DNA of 64,000 nt from Ligustrum vulgare. Lineage: Eukaryota > Streptophyta > Magnoliopsida > Lamiales > Oleaceae. A program made the position numbers and the translations under genes. The number at the start of each line of letters is the position of its first letter. The first letter of the stretch is position 1. The notes beneath the pieces were generated by a model. The model did no database searches. It was not told the DNA's origin and saw nothing but the letters and a program-made list of their open reading frames with translations. The stretch lies in NCBI GenBank assembly GCA_963555705.1, contig OY743169.1:4960014-5024013 (forward strand), read 5' to 3'. Shown here one piece after another: positions 10,649 to 24,394 of the stretch.

Positions 10649-11071
10649 TGAAAAGTGAAAACCCAATTCAAGAATGAAAAAGAAGCCCTGTATAAATTCA
10701 TCCAAGAAACAGGAAAATTTCAATATTTCTAATTAAAGCAACCCCAAGAATCAACTTCAGAAAACAAAGAGCAACGATGGACGAACTTACAGAAAATGAG
10801 TATGGAGTTGAAGAAATTGTAATTGTAACTGAATTAAAGCAACAATTTTAAAGGTTTTACGACACCATATTGGTAATGTGAGAGTAAAAAATGGTACTAT
10901 AGTCTATAGATGGAATCCCTGAGGATTAATTTTAGACTTGGCTGTAACTGTAAAAGGACAAAGAAAGTATAATCTGCCAGCTTCATAAGGGTAATAATGT
11001 AATTTCGTCCAGAAAATGCAAGGTGGACGAAAAATTGGATAAGAGACCTCTCCCGGCAATCAGCCCGTAAA
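10649..11071. promoter_or_regulatory. shared divergent upstream region (RAD7-like gene / plastid protein gene)
   Basis: The two start codons lie 423 bp apart on opposite strands with no transposon between them, so both promoters and both 5' UTRs must fit here or overlap. No single clear TATA box stands out. Divergent control is an inference from spacing only. Confidence 0.5.
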
Positions 11072-13037
11072 ATGGCGGCAACGATGAGCACCGTCGCCCT
11101 CCCGGCGCATATTAGCTTCAGTTCAGTTTATCCTTCTTCACGAGTTTCATTCTTCAAGTTAAAGCAGAGGCGGCAAGTTAGATGTGCATTGTTCCCACCT
11201 GAAACTCGGCAGAGCAGACGACTTGTCTCCTTGTCGTTAGTTTTTCTCAATTTACTCTCCCTCCCGAAAGGTGAGGGTTTCGGTATTCTCTTTATTTGAT
11301 GCTAATAATTCTGATGCCTTCGCTGTTACAATTAAAAGAAAATTCATTCATCGGCATCGCAGTTGATAAACACATTACCAGCAAATTTTATTAATTATAT
11401 ATTTCCTGACAATCAGTTTCTGAGAATTGCAGATGCTATGGGGGGAAGTGCTTTGGACAAGTATCTGAAAAAGTAATGATGATATTATGCACTTACAAAA
11501 TTGATTCCGGTATTTTTCTATCTAAATTTATCCATATACGTAATTCACTAATCCTTGATAAAATCTTTTGTAAAGGAAAAAGCTAGATCCATTAGAGGCT
11601 TACATACCTGCTGTTATATTGACTGAGTTGCAGATTAAAGATTTAGGTAATGCTATTTTTATGATCTTCATTTAAAATCTGATTGTAATATTCATTGTTT
11701 ATATAATCAATGCATCCCCTTATCCGCATTAAGGCTTGTTTTCACTTTTAGTATAGGATAATCCGCATTGAGGCTTATCTTCACTTTCAGTATAGGATAA
11801 CCCTAACTCCTCGAGTATTTGATGAGAAATAAACTGTTCTGGTAGGTAACTTTCTTCATTATTACTACTTCAACCGCAGGGAAATTTCTAGAAGTTGATC
11901 AACCTAAATTTGCTGATTGCCGGAATCTTTTACGATCTGGACCTGCAGCTTCTCTCCGCATTAATATACGAGCAGTAAGTCGAGGTTCTTCTGTACTGTC
12001 ATTGCTCACCTTTACTTGTCTATCTATGAGATATTGAAACATGGATCAAAAGCTAAAGTAATTGGCTTGACTTGAAAACTGCAAGTTCTCTCGTCATATG
12101 CCAACAAGAAAACGAAATGAAGAAACACTCACAACAACAACTTGATGAGCTTGAATTTAGACATGGATGTGCAATAAAGAATATGAAATTCTCTTCATTT
12201 CTCCCTCCCAACAAACACATGAACCAAAGGGAACAGGAATATGAACTTCAAAATTATGAACCCTTCAATGCACAAGTTATATGCTCCTTATGAATGAAAG
12301 ATGTAAATTTGAAAATTCAACTTAAAGCAGGAGATTGTAATGAACATCGTACTTTGATGTTTACCATATGTTGCATTCACTAAATATTTCCTTCCTCGAC
12401 TCAGTTCTATCCTTCTAAACTCTTTAGCATTCTCTCTTTGTTTTGGATATACAAGCTTCCTTGAAATACAACTATTCAGTTGCAAGATACAAGTGTATTT
12501 GTACAGGTAGCACTGTATGCTTCTGATGCTGGGAATGGCAAATCTGCATTCAGTAACGTTGATGGATGTTTGAGGTATCATTTTCAGCTGTCATTTTCCG
12601 TGCTTCAGAATATGCTATGTTTCATGGAATTACCAATAAAGAGACGTCACATTTTATAGCATAACATGATTCCTTTTTGCAGAGCATTGGAAGAACTCGA
12701 TTCCCTACTTCTCCGTGCTTCAAGGAATGATTCAGGAGCTTCAATTAAATCAATGGAAATGAAAATTGGTACCGCACTTGATGAATTGGAGAGGTAACTT
12801 TTGAGCATTCAAAATCTGCACTGAAGTTTCATATTTTCATAATTGACAGTTGAGATTTAACAAGGTTTAGGTATGTAATATATTATATTTCTTTCTCGTT
12901 ACAGTCTTCTGAAAACTGTTCCAACCGATGTGCTGGAGAAAGGAAAGGCCATGGCCGATGCATATAGGACTTCAGAAGAAGACACGGAACTTGAAAACCT
13001 GGACCCAGAGTTGAAGAAACTGGAATCTATACTCTGA
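11072..13037 (+). CDS. plastid-targeted conserved protein, 238 aa, seven exons
   Basis: Exons: 11072-11270, 11433-11472, 11576-11646, 11880-11974, 12507-12574, 12683-12793 and 12905-13037 (TGA). All junctions are GT-AG and the 717 coding bases stay in one frame. The N terminus (MAATMSTVALPAHISFSSVY, then SSRVSFFKLKQRRQVRC) is Ser/Arg-rich and nearly free of acid, a typical chloroplast transit peptide. The mature part reads LDKYLKKKKLDPLEAYIPAV, then LRSGPAASLRINIRAVALYA and LDPELKKLESIL at the end, a helical soluble domain. I recognise it as a conserved plant family of plastid proteins of unknown function, but I cannot give a reliable name. A PsbQ-like helical fold is possible but not shown. 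AATAAA lies about 135 bases past the stop. Confidence 0.85.
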
Positions 13038-13474
13038 AAACAATGCAATAGCAACGTTTCCATTTTATGCAAGTGCAGCGCAAAAAGTCTTCGATATATT
13101 TAACTTTGCGGCCTATCCAAGCATAATATGTATGAGAATATTTTGATTTGTATAGCACCTTCATATAATATAGGAAATAAAAATCAAGGACGATGTCCGT
13201 GTCAAAAAGCAACAAATTCAAGTTCAACTTTATTTATTATATAAGAAATGGTGCTTCGACATAGAACAGCAATACCTTAAAACCGAACATACAGTCTTGC
13301 ATAAATAAAAAGAGATGCATAGTGAACGGGATTCATTGCATCTCTTACAACAGAAAAGGACCTAGTACTTAAGTAGGAACACGCCACTGCAGAAAGAAGA
13401 AAATTCACGATGTACAAAATAACGATACAAATAAGTACCATGCTAGAAAAATGCCAAGGGCCCATTCAACGGCT
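13038..13474. terminator. convergent 3' region between the plastid gene and the FBL15-like gene
   Basis: Stop codons face each other 437 bp apart. Plus-strand AATAAA near 13172 and minus-strand AATAAATAAA (complement at about 13228-13238) are candidate poly(A) signals. If both are used, the 3' ends of the two transcripts overlap by tens of bases. Confidence 0.45.
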
Positions 13475-16400
13475 TTAAGTTTGTGCTAGGCTGCTGAAGA
13501 TCCGTTTCAAACTAGGGCATGCAGCGCGAAACCTTCCCATGCTCAACGGGGATATCTGGAGATAGATAGAACGATCTTTCAGACACAATTTTGACCAATA
13601 ACTGTAACTAGATATATATAATCTTTATACTAACAATATTTGTATCACCTTTGGGCAAAAGCGTACGTCAAGAGTCTCCAGCATTGTACACTGTGATATG
13701 GCTGCTTCAACCGCTTCCTCGTCTATATTACAGGACTATACACGAACGGGGGGTTGGTTTTGGGGTGGGATGATGAGTATTAGAAAATAAGATATAGCAA
13801 AGCAACTTCAACAAGTGCATGTTTGATACTCAGTTTATTGTTTCTTCTCTAACGATGTGTCGATGTCAAATACTGTAGCCACACCTTACCAAACAAGCCA
13901 CAATATTCAATGCTGAAGACTATGGAATTTGTTAAACACTTTGACAGAGAATCTCAGTCGTCAGTTACTGTAAAGTTCAAGAAATTGCTTTCTCAAAATC
14001 ATACAAGGTGTTTTAAACACGTAAAATTTAAATGACAAGATACCTAATTTTGCCACAATACTGCACCCGAGAATCGTGCCCTTTTGACATGTGAAGTCGT
14101 ATAGCAAGCCTTCACATACCTCATTAGCAGTATTAACTAAAAAAAATTATTTTATCCAAATCCAGCCTTTTTACTCGCTATGGTAAACCATAATAAACAT
14201 CTATGCTCAATTTGACATATTTGTCATGCCTGGATTCACATGATGTTATTTCATACGTAACATAGGAAAAAACTCAAATGTTATTTGCCAAGCCCCAGAT
14301 GGATTATATTAACTTTTTTACGCCCAAATGACAATTTCCATATAGAACACAAGGCTTGAACAGCCACTCCATTACCAATTTCCAGGAACGAACTCTATTG
14401 TCAAATTGCTAAGCCCAAATTAGATCGTATAAATTGTACAGTCTTACACCCTAATGACACGAGTGATAAGTAAATGCAACTGGACCCACAAATTTCAATA
14501 AAGGGGGGAATTGGGATGAAATCCCCAACTGCACTAACCGTAACATCACAAATAACTAGTTCACAATTTAAGAACCCGTCTGGTGTAAGATATTTTGGCG
14601 GAAATTTGAATTTTTAGGAGAATGTGTGATTGAAAAGAGGTTGAAAAGTAGGGAAGGGGAGGGTCTTAAAAAAATGTGTGGGTGAAAATGAATTTTGGAG
14701 GAAGTTGTGAAAAAATTTCAGGACCAAACAGGGGCTAAGAGAGGAGAAGGAATCAATAAACTTTCAGAGGGAGATCGACATGAATGACAACATGCAATAT
14801 GGACAGAAGAAAACAGGTAATCAGGACAAAGAAAAAGGGGGGTAGGCTTAAAAATTAGATCAGCTTATCAGGTTGCATTTAAAATGTGTCACTTCTTCAA
14901 ATAAAATGGATTTTGATAGAAACACGGTTCTATTAGACCAGAAAAGGACTGATCAGCTACGGGTCCAACAAACCCAACTGGACCCAGTCCCCAATCATCA
15001 GTCACGAGGCATATGTGTAGTTTTGGCATCAAAAGACAGTATTACTTTCACAAATGGTGGAAAAGAGGATATAAATGTTATAAAAATCAATCCAAACTCT
15101 TCTAACATAATTCTATTGCTGCCCATCAGAGGATATTCAGAAACAAGAAATACCCAAACTCAGCATATCTATACTTATTATACTCAACAAGAATTTAACA
15201 AATAAAAAATAAAAATTATAAACATATTCCACTTAAAAACTACACCATCCCTCTAGACAAGCCATCATTACATGATTATTTGTTGTACCTAAGAAGAGGT
15301 CAGCTGCTAGTAATAGAACTCACTCTTGAACAAACAAGCACTCCAACGGCAACAACTATTAGGAGACTTTTGAGTGGGGAAAAACATACCTGAAGAAAGA
15401 GGCTGGTCAATCTTGGACAGTCGAGCTTCAAAATTTCCAAAGAGCAAGAATTGCTGAGCAATGAAACATAATATAAGATGAGGGTAATACACAAAAAACA
15501 ATGTCTTGGAATTAAAAAAAATAAAATCAAGTAACACAAAATCAAGTTGGACAACACCCATACCTCAAGTTAAGAAAGCATAAATTGCAACAAGATACAT
15601 CAACCTCCTTCAAATTTGTAGACAGTGAAAGGTTTAGTGATGATAAATGGACACATCTTGCCATAGGAGGAATAACGACCTTCTTGATATTCGGACAACC
15701 AACACAGTTGAGGTTTTGCAGTAAACGGTCAGCTTGTTCCGTTGGAAGGAAGACATCACCAAGAGAGGAAGAGACAAAGCCCCAGTTCAAGTCATGCATA
15801 TTGACACAACCATTCAAGCTAACATGAGTTAGATGTGTACAGCACGTAAGCAACTTCTCTATCGCTGACTGGCAGAGCGCCCCATAGGACAAGTCCAGTT
15901 CGCATAGGGCTGGGAGAGCACCATCTTTGTAAAGAGGCTCCAAAGAAGAGTCAGCAAGATACTTGCATGCTTGCAGTTTTAGAACCTAAAAACACAAGTA
16001 TGAAGCAGCAAAATGGAAAAGGCACATTTAGAATACTTAGTGGATAGATATAAAACTTGCCTTGAATCTATCATCAAGAAACCTAGATTATCCAATTTGA
16101 CAATATGATGAATAGGAAGAAATATATAATCTCAGCAGCAAGTTACAAGGCACTGATGTCATAGATTTTCGGCTGTGCCTAATTCTAAGTTTATAAACAA
16201 TAGCTGTTCATCTAAGGCAAGGGAAGAATTCAATTAAAAGGTACAGAAATTACCTTCAAATTCAAACAGGAGTCAAACACAGGCTGCAGATTAACCAAAA
16301 AGGTGTAGGATAAATCAAGGTAAGTCAACTTTGGAAGGCAACGCAAAGAAAGGAGTCCATCGGGGCCAACAGAACGGCATGACATTAAGACTAATGACTC

Positions 16401-17904
16401 AATAAGTGGGCATGACGAAGTAGTTGCAGATAAGCAGTCATCCTTGAGTTTGCTGGACAAAGCATAGAATAATGCCAGTTAGAAAATGAGAGATAATAAG
16501 ATCAGACAATGAAGTTTCATTTTAAAAATGACAGGAGAGAATGATTGGCATGCAAAACAAATAACGAAGACAGTAAATCACCTGCAGAAGGATGCATCCA
16601 AAGATGTCAGAAGTGGGCAATTAATGGATGCATCAGACAATACGCCACACCCTTGAAGTTCAAGTGAAACCATTTGTGGTGCTACTATATGAAGTACATT
16701 TAATTTGGGGCAGATACCCAAATTCAAGGACTTAAGACCAACCTGCAATGCAGATATACATGATACAAAAGCCTGATGAGCAACACAAATAAAGTAACAA
16801 AAAATTCAGAGATGAAAAGAATGGCTGAAACAGGGTACAGAAGCATCAAATGAATATAAAGCAGGGTAGTATAATAGCATCAAAGCATGTGATTCAACCC
16901 CAACATGAAACACGAAAAGAAATGCTAAAAGCTTAAAAGGGTGATAGTATAATGGTCACTTAACAGGATATAAAGATGCTCTTTCAAGATGATCGCAACC
17001 ATCTAATGAAACAAGCTCAAGATAAGGGCATCTGAGTTCAACAGACGTAATTGCACGGCAACCACCAAGGGAAAGGTTAACTAATGAAGTACTGTGGAAA
17101 CTCACAGCTGTCAAACTCTGAGGAAACAGAAATCACCATAATCAGATATAATAATAACAGTCATTAAAATTATTAGAAACATGCTGCACATGGAAAATAG
17201 ACAGAAACAAACTCGGATTTAACATTTATATCTAACCGGAAGGTTTAACATGCATAACAATGCCCAACAGAACAAGATTAAAATGTAAAATATTGTGAAG
17301 TAATACATCAGAGTACAGCACATACACAAAACAAAAGGGAAACTGCTTCATTTTCATAACAAATTAGCCTCTGTTTGGTAAGTTTTTTTTGTTTATAAAT
17401 AGAGAATGTGATGTTTTCGAGTTAAAATATATTATTAGAAAGTGGTTTGGGGAAATGTGATGTTTATAAACTTGTTTGCATTAATTTACAATTTGAGTCA
17501 GTAGACGACTAACTATAACATGTTTCTCAGGACCATTTCCCCCCTTTGTCTTCTAAAGCTATTGTATCAGTGTAATTTAATGTATACTTAATATTGAAAA
17601 TTGAGGCTGAATGTATTCCACAATCCAAAGTAATATGTTTTATATCCAACAAATATAGAAGTTACAATGTGGCGGGCTATTTCACTTGATGAAGCAGCCA
17701 TATTTGAGTAAAGCTGTAGAGACCAAATGAAGGTGTTATAATGTCAAGCAGGGTCACTTCGCAGCTCAGAATTGATTTGTAGAAGTATGTAGAATAACAT
17801 TATGGAACACGAAACATTCTACTTCGTAGTGTTAATTACCGGATAAATTGAAAATAAGTTTTTCCTTTCAAATACCATGAAAATATGATACGAAAGAAAC
17901 ACAG

Positions 17905-17935
<31 letters not shown>

Positions 17936-20900
17936 TAAATTGACAAACCTCACAACTATCAAGGACTAATGATCTCAATAGAGGGCAGCCACCTCCATCA
18001 CTGAAAACTTCGCAGATAGAATTTGTCAATGATTCACATTCATTAAGGTCTACCTCTTGCAAGAACGGGCATTGCAATGCCAACGAGGTCAAGCTTTCTT
18101 GCTTCTGCAAAACTAATTTCTGAAAGAAAAAATTGAAGGAAAAAAATAAATCCTAAGATAACTCCGGGAAAATTATTCCTGAAATTTAACTACTACAAAT
18201 TTATTGGATAAGCATTTTCTAAGCAAAGAATAACCAATAAATGGAGGAAAAAATTCCTTCAATGGAAGACATACTTTAAGGGCATTGGATGTGATATTGA
18301 TTCTTTGGAGAGAAGGACAATTTGAAACTGTAATTGATGACAGCACACTGCTTCTTAGATTTAAATCAACAAATCTGCAAGTATGACAGTACAGAGTCTT
18401 TCTCAGCAAAAGTAATGTAGTAGTACACCAGATGTTAAGGCTCAGAATCAGGGTAGCAAGAGTTGAACATACTTGCGACAATGCACAAGCCTTATGTTCT
18501 CCAGGCGTGGCAGGTCCAATGATACCGCTGTCAATAAGCTGCAATTATCGAGCTCAAGAATCTACAATATTTGTGAAAATCCAGATTTCAACAACCTCAA
18601 CAAGCATACATTAAATAAACCATCCTAACAAAGAAATGCTCAAGAATAACATTCAAACCTTCAACGAGTAACTATTAGATATGGCAACCATTGAAGCTGA
18701 TGTTATACCCTCACAGCTGTGAAGCTTAAGGACTGTCAACATGGGAAGTCTCACAGACTTGAAAGAGAAAAATAAGAAATCAGCCAGCTTATACACATTA
18801 ATATTAATATATATTATTAAAAGAGAGTAAAAGAACTGAACCTCAAGAGAGATGTTTTGGCAGTATGAAGCATCAAGGATGGTGAGATTTGCACACTCCG
18901 TTGCTATTTCACGTACTGTCTCGTCACTAACACAAGAACAGTTTGACATATCCAAGGATTCCAAGAGTGGGCATGACGTTGCTGCTGATCGAATTGCAGC
19001 ATCTGAAAGCTTGTGACAAGCAGCTATATCAAGGTCACGCAGAAGGGGACAATTGAGAACAGCATGTGGCATACTACTGCGCTTCAAAGACAAGGTTTCA
19101 AGCTGGGGGCACCTGAAAACCACTGCGATTTAGATTTTTTTTTTTTGAAAGGTCGATTGAAATTTTAGAATATTATTAAACAAATATCATCACCTGATAG
19201 AAACACGGAGCACACGGCACTTCACTATCTGAAGATCGCACAATCTATCATGATATATTGGTATCTCCTGGATTCCGTTACCCAAAGTGGCTTCATTGAC
19301 GGTCAAACTCTTCAATGCATGGCAATCTGTTAACGCTAGGAAAAAGCTCTCCCCTAACTGACCTTTGCCCAGGGTCAAAACCTCAAGATTTCTGGCATCA
19401 ATTCATATAATTCAGCAGCAGCCTTACAATGGAGAAACTTAAATAAGATACCAGATCAAATCTACATTACCTCAATGAAGAGACTGCCTTCATCGCAAGT
19501 GAATGGATAGCAGGAGTACCATAAATGTTCACTGCAGTGGCATTGGGATACCGACGACACATGTCCTCAACTGAAAAGGCAAACAAAAAGGTAACATCAG
19601 TTAATAGCTAGTATCAAAAAGTTTTGACATGCAGGTAAGCATGAAAATGCAATTTTAACAAAACTTGAAGCATGAAAAATTTCACCACTAATGAGCTCCG
19701 GCTGGAAAATTAATTAGTTATATGTGGGGGGTGGGGGAGTTATGGCCCAAATTCTGGCTTACAAGCCTTCGCTGCAATCTAAGATCATATCATGCATTAA
19801 GTTTCTACATCTATGAGGCCTTTGGCCACGTTTTTATTGGCCATTTTCCTAAGATACTTGGCAAGATCAAAATCTAAGACCATTTTTCAATTACTTGTCC
19901 AGGTTTAATTTTTTAAGAGATAATGTGACAACATCAACACATAAAAACTGAACTTCTCTAGCTCCCAACAAACTCTCTTCCAAGGATGCAATCCATCCCT
20001 ATACAAACTCAACTAGATAAGGAATTTATTATTTACCATGATAACCATTTTAAAATGTAAACATTTCACAAGCGCGGGCATTTACGAAAACAAAATCTGC
20101 AATAGTTAACCTCTGTTCCTGAAACATATTCTGAAAAAACAATGAAAATTTTCTGAACACCAAAAATTATGTTTCCGGCATTTTTTTTTTATCAAGTAGC
20201 TGAGGCTATTATGAAATTGTACATCTTTACACCAAAATACAGACACGTGAGAATTAAAACTAAAGAGAATTATCCCAATTACCGTTTTAAAACATATTTT
20301 CAAATCATGTTTCTGAAAACACTAGAGAATGGCCCTAAACTTTCTGCTAATATGAGTGCAGCTTAAAACCTGGGAATAGAGTACGAGCAATGTCATTTTA
20401 GGCTCTGTTTATTAAACGTTTGTGTTTAAAAACATGCATTTTTATGTTTTTTAGGTAAAATATATGGTTGAAAAGTGGAAAGAGAAAATGCGCGGTTAAA
20501 AAGTGGTTTGGAGAATTGAAATGTTAAAAATCGTGTTTTTTAACATGTTTACCAAACAGAAGCTTAGTAGAAATAGGAATAACAATAATAATGAAGTCAA
20601 CGTTGAGGAATGTATTGTCCAAGATGTGATTGTTATAGATATTTATGTTCGATTATTAACAAAGAAAAAACAAATAGGACATAATGGTATGGAGCAAGTT
20701 CAAGAAAATGGAGAAGTGCTACATGGATTCTATAAATTTTCAAGTTGTCGACTTGCATAATGTTCACTCTACAAGAGCATCTGTCCATCTTATCTCGCAC
20801 GATTCTCTATCGACTATAATTCGAACACAAGATCCCTGTCATATGAGAGACTTAAGTTGATTACTTGTAGTTAAGCAAAGGTCTTTCGTTCAAATCTTAG

Positions 20901-23900
20901 GAACGCGACAGAAATACGTGAGGAATAAGATGAACTCAATCCTTCCCCGAGAGAATGGTATGAACAATATAACAGCTCGGGCATAAAGCTCGATCGTTAC
21001 AAAAAATACACGTTTTTGTGACAACCCAGCCTTTGTTTCTAAGTCAGTAACTTACGTCAATTGATACTTTAGTCTCTCATAAGGCATAAGTCTTATGTTC
21101 GGATCTAGGAGGATGCGATACAAATTCATGAGAGTAAGATTGATATGTGCTCTCTTACAGCAGACAATACATAAGTTAATGGCTTGAGCACATATTCGAA
21201 TCTTTACAAATCTATACGACATGAAAATTAATACAAGGTTAAAGGTCGTTTATGCAGTACAATTACCAAACACGCTCTGCTCTATGGTATTAAGTTTCGG
21301 GTTGTTAAAGGTACATGCCCATAAGGATGCAGCTAAAATGAGCATGTTTAATATTATCATAATAAATGAGAATACAACTACAAGAAAAGCTGACACAAGT
21401 TTTTGAATTAAGGAATGAACCAATATAGGTCATTGGGGCACATCTTGCACAAGCCTAATGCGGCTCATGTCCACAATACTGACGTTATCTAGGTGGTACA
21501 TGATAGAAGTAGATATGATAGACCAAAACTAACATGGCATGTTACAAGTTAACAAGGATGCAGAAATGAGCAAAACGATAAGGAAAAATGATTCGTGTAG
21601 CCAACAAAAAAGTATTGGCAACAAAGCTTAGTTTGTCATTGTTGATATTTTGAACATAATAATTCTATCAAACTAATCTCTTGAAAACAGAACTTCCAGA
21701 ATATTGTGTCAAATACAACACATGATCTTATTCTTTTGATTCTTGGTTACTCGGTGACATCAGTGCCCTAAACATCTTAGTTCATTCTATAATTTTGAGC
21801 TTCTCGGCATTCCTGATTCTATTTCTCTCTTGTATTCTAGAGGTAGAGATCTCAATGCTTCATAAATTTTATGTGAATGCCAATCATTTTAATATTAAGA
21901 GGGGCATATCCAAGTAGGCAGGTTACTCATCAACTTTTCTTTTATAATTATAATCTTTACCATTATTCTCGGAAAAATATTCTCGTTCTGGGATGAGTGA
22001 ATGTCTAACTCATATTTGGATTTTTTTTACGTTTATTAGTAAAAAAATAAATCATTTACGGAGAAGTTATTAAACAAATAGTAGTTTCACAATACTCACA
22101 TTGTTGTGGTGAGATATATCGATTCTCAAAATTCAAATACCGCCAGAAATCTTCATGAGAACTGGCATCTCTCCACTGCCTACAAACCCTCGCTGCTCGG
22201 CAAAGATCAATGTCAACCAAGAAAGAGAAAACCTGCATTATATAAACAAGATTAAAATTCATCACCAGTCTAAAATGAAAAAAAAAAGCACCTGATCGCT
22301 GAACTACAGTAGTGCATACCATATGCAATAAGTCATCAGTAAGATCCATACGGACTTCGAAGTCCTCAACCTTTAAGGTCCCACCACTATCATTCCCTGC
22401 ACTGTCTCCCATGATACTAAAATTAGGCATATCCTCATCACCATCGTCATTGTGCACTGGAGAGATGTAATGGATTTCATTTCCAAAACTGACCCAATCC
22501 CTGCAAAATTATTATCAAAAGTCAACGAAGCTGGATAATGACTGCTGAAACGTGAAAGATGATTATGAGGAGAGGATTATAGTTTTCTTACAAATGCTAC
22601 ACACCATCACAGAAACCAATTATAAATGACACAAGGACCAAAAATCAAGCAGCATAATGGTGAGATAAGAATTCTTGAACCCCAATTTGTTTGTCTTTCT
22701 CTTTCAAATAAGAATATAATTGATGAATGGTTCGAGCAAATTCAAAATGAAAAATATCGATGGTGAATAACAAATATTTGAAAACCTAGAGTAACTAGGA
22801 AATGTTTAAACCACTAGATATAAATTTTCCAACCAATGAAATTTTTAGGGGCAAGGATGAACGAATTTATAAAGAAATGCTAAATTAAAAGACTGAACAT
22901 AACTGCACAAGAATATGAAATAGGAAATTCTTCTTGTGCGATTTGCACAACAATGTATGAAGCACAAATACTCCTGCTACGGCGGACGTGGATTTTTGGA
23001 CACCGACAATCTAGGCCGTGCATCCAACAAGCCACAAACCGTGTCTAATTTTTATATACTTTTTAGACTTCAAACACTCGTGGGATGATTTAGGAACACT
23101 CATAGGCCAAGTGTTCAACGTGCCATAAGCTATGCTTTATTTTATATTGAAAATTATGGAAATGAGGAAATAATAGATAGATTTAAATTTCTAAAGAATC
23201 TAAATTAACGTGTCTGTGCTCTAACTTTTTCCAAAAATCACGTATCAACAGGTTTGTATACTATTCTTTTGAAAAATCAAGCGTTAGCATGTCCTTGTCA
23301 TGCATGTCCATGCTTTTTTAGTTCACAATTCATTCCATCATAAATTAGGAAACAACATCAAGTGCCATTTAAATTACTATTATTCACTTAAATTTAATTT
23401 AAGACTAATACCAAACTTAGTTCCAGACTATATCATTGTGGATTTGACATATATTACAATACTGAGAGTTATGCCTTAGTTACACAATTAATACAGCTAG
23501 ATATTTAAAATATTAAATTCGTTGACATAAAAAAAAAAGGTCAACTATTTCAACACGCAAGCACGAGCAGAAAGATAGAAAATTACAAAGATAATGAATG
23601 AACTTTGGGACGTTTATTCTGAGAATCAAGACTGCGGTCCTCTCTCACTGGCATCATCATCGATGACGATGATGAAGAAGACTCAGCGCCCAACCCCAAA
23701 TTCAGATCAACGTCCACTTTCAGTCCATGACTCCCTCTGCCACCACCAGTACTGCTGGACCCCAAATCATCAATCCGCTTAAAGAAATCCTCACTCTTTT
23801 TGTCAAGCTCCCTATTAAAATAGAAGTTTTCATTATTCTCCGTTGCAGTCACCCTCTCATCGCCCACCTGGAATCCTAACCCACCAGCAGAACCACTACC

Positions 23901-24104
23901 ATCCCCGAAAGGTTCCCAAGAAACTAACTCAGATTCATCATTCTCCACCTCCTCACTCCCATTTCCCAAAATACCCTCTCTCATTGCCTCTGTTCCCTTA
24001 TTATCGTAATTGAAATGGTATCTAATATCGAAATTGATGTTATCACAATTTCTATTTTCCTCTTCTTCTCCGAAGCATAGAAACGGAAAACACCAAATCT
24101 TCAT
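13475..24104 (-). CDS. FBL15: F-box/LRR-repeat protein 15 (SLOMO-like), 1008 aa, 17 exons
   Basis: Exons (minus): 24104-23587, 22500-22320, 22232-22100, 19570-19471, 19391-19194, 19112-18842, 18757-18659, 18561-18473, 18374-18275, 18119-17949, 17117-16965, 16742-16582, 16452-16254, 15985-15564, 15453-15390, 13735-13649 and 13555-13475 (TAA). All have GT/AG junctions and sum to 3027 bases in one frame. The start MKIWCFPFLCFGEEE matches the family start; another ATG 33 bases upstream is less likely. Residues 1-165 are acidic and Ser-rich, ending in NKRPKVHS. The F-box is at about 222-275 (DLTDDLLHMVFSFL then CRAARVCRQW). About 25 cysteine-type LRRs follow to the end (CCTHLTHVSLNGC, LNCVGCPNI). 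In Arabidopsis, FBL15/SLOW MOTION is an SCF substrate receptor that promotes organ initiation and auxin homeostasis in the shoot. All key domains are intact. Confidence 0.92.
14572..14735. mobile_element. Tourist-like MITE in FBL15 intron 15
   Basis: A 164-bp element with ends GAACCCGTCTGGTG and CCAAACAGGGGC (inverted) is flanked by TAA at 14569-14571 and 14736-14738. The interior (GTGTGATTGAAAAG...GTGGGTGAAAATG) belongs to the family found repeatedly in this window. Confidence 0.65.
17367..17485. mobile_element. Tourist-like MITE, right end degraded, in FBL15 intron 10
   Basis: The element starts GCCTCTGTTTGGTAAG after TTA (17364-17366) and has the family interior GTGATGTTTTCGAGTTAAAA. The right terminal repeat is not recognisable. 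Confidence 0.55.
17907..17933 (-). repeat. (TC)n microsatellite just inside an FBL15 splice donor
   Basis: On the gene strand a run of about 13 TC units starts roughly 16 bases after the exon-10 donor (17948). Such runs vary in length and lie close enough to affect donor context. Confidence 0.8.
20401..20563. mobile_element. Tourist-like MITE in FBL15 intron 3, complete
   Basis: A 163-bp element with terminal inverted repeats GGCTCTGTTTATTAAACG and GTTTACCAAACAGAAGC is flanked by TTA at 20398-20400 and 20564-20566. This is the clearest family member, fitting PIF/Harbinger derivation (TWA target). Confidence 0.75.
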
Positions 24105-24394
24105 ACACACACTCGAAAACCCACAACCACCAGCCACAAAGCTCCCAACTTTACAAACCCTAGTTCACGATCTCCCACTCTCCACCCACGAAAACTCTTA
24201 ACTTTACCTCGAGAATCACCACATTCCACAAAACCCTACAAATCATACAAATAATACAAGATTCGGTAGAACAGAGAATTGGAAAAAAATGTTTTTATTT
24301 CGCCTCATATTTGCTAAAATGGACAAAAATAACAATATATATACAGATAAAGAAATGAATAGATCGGATCTGATCTGATAGAATTAGTAGCGGT
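24105..24394. promoter_or_regulatory. upstream region of the FBL15-like gene
   Basis: This interval lies directly 5' of the FBL15 start on the minus strand. It contains the likely 5' UTR, with a short upstream ATG at 24137 in the same frame. A TATATATA stretch lies at about 24335-24342, some 230 bases upstream of the start codon. It is assigned by position only. Confidence 0.4.

Noticed and set aside
10302..10658. 118-codon plus-strand frame
   Set aside because: Antisense shadow of RAD7-like exon 1.
23594..24201. Two plus-strand frames opposite FBL15 exon 1
   Set aside because: Shadows of the conserved minus-strand exon.
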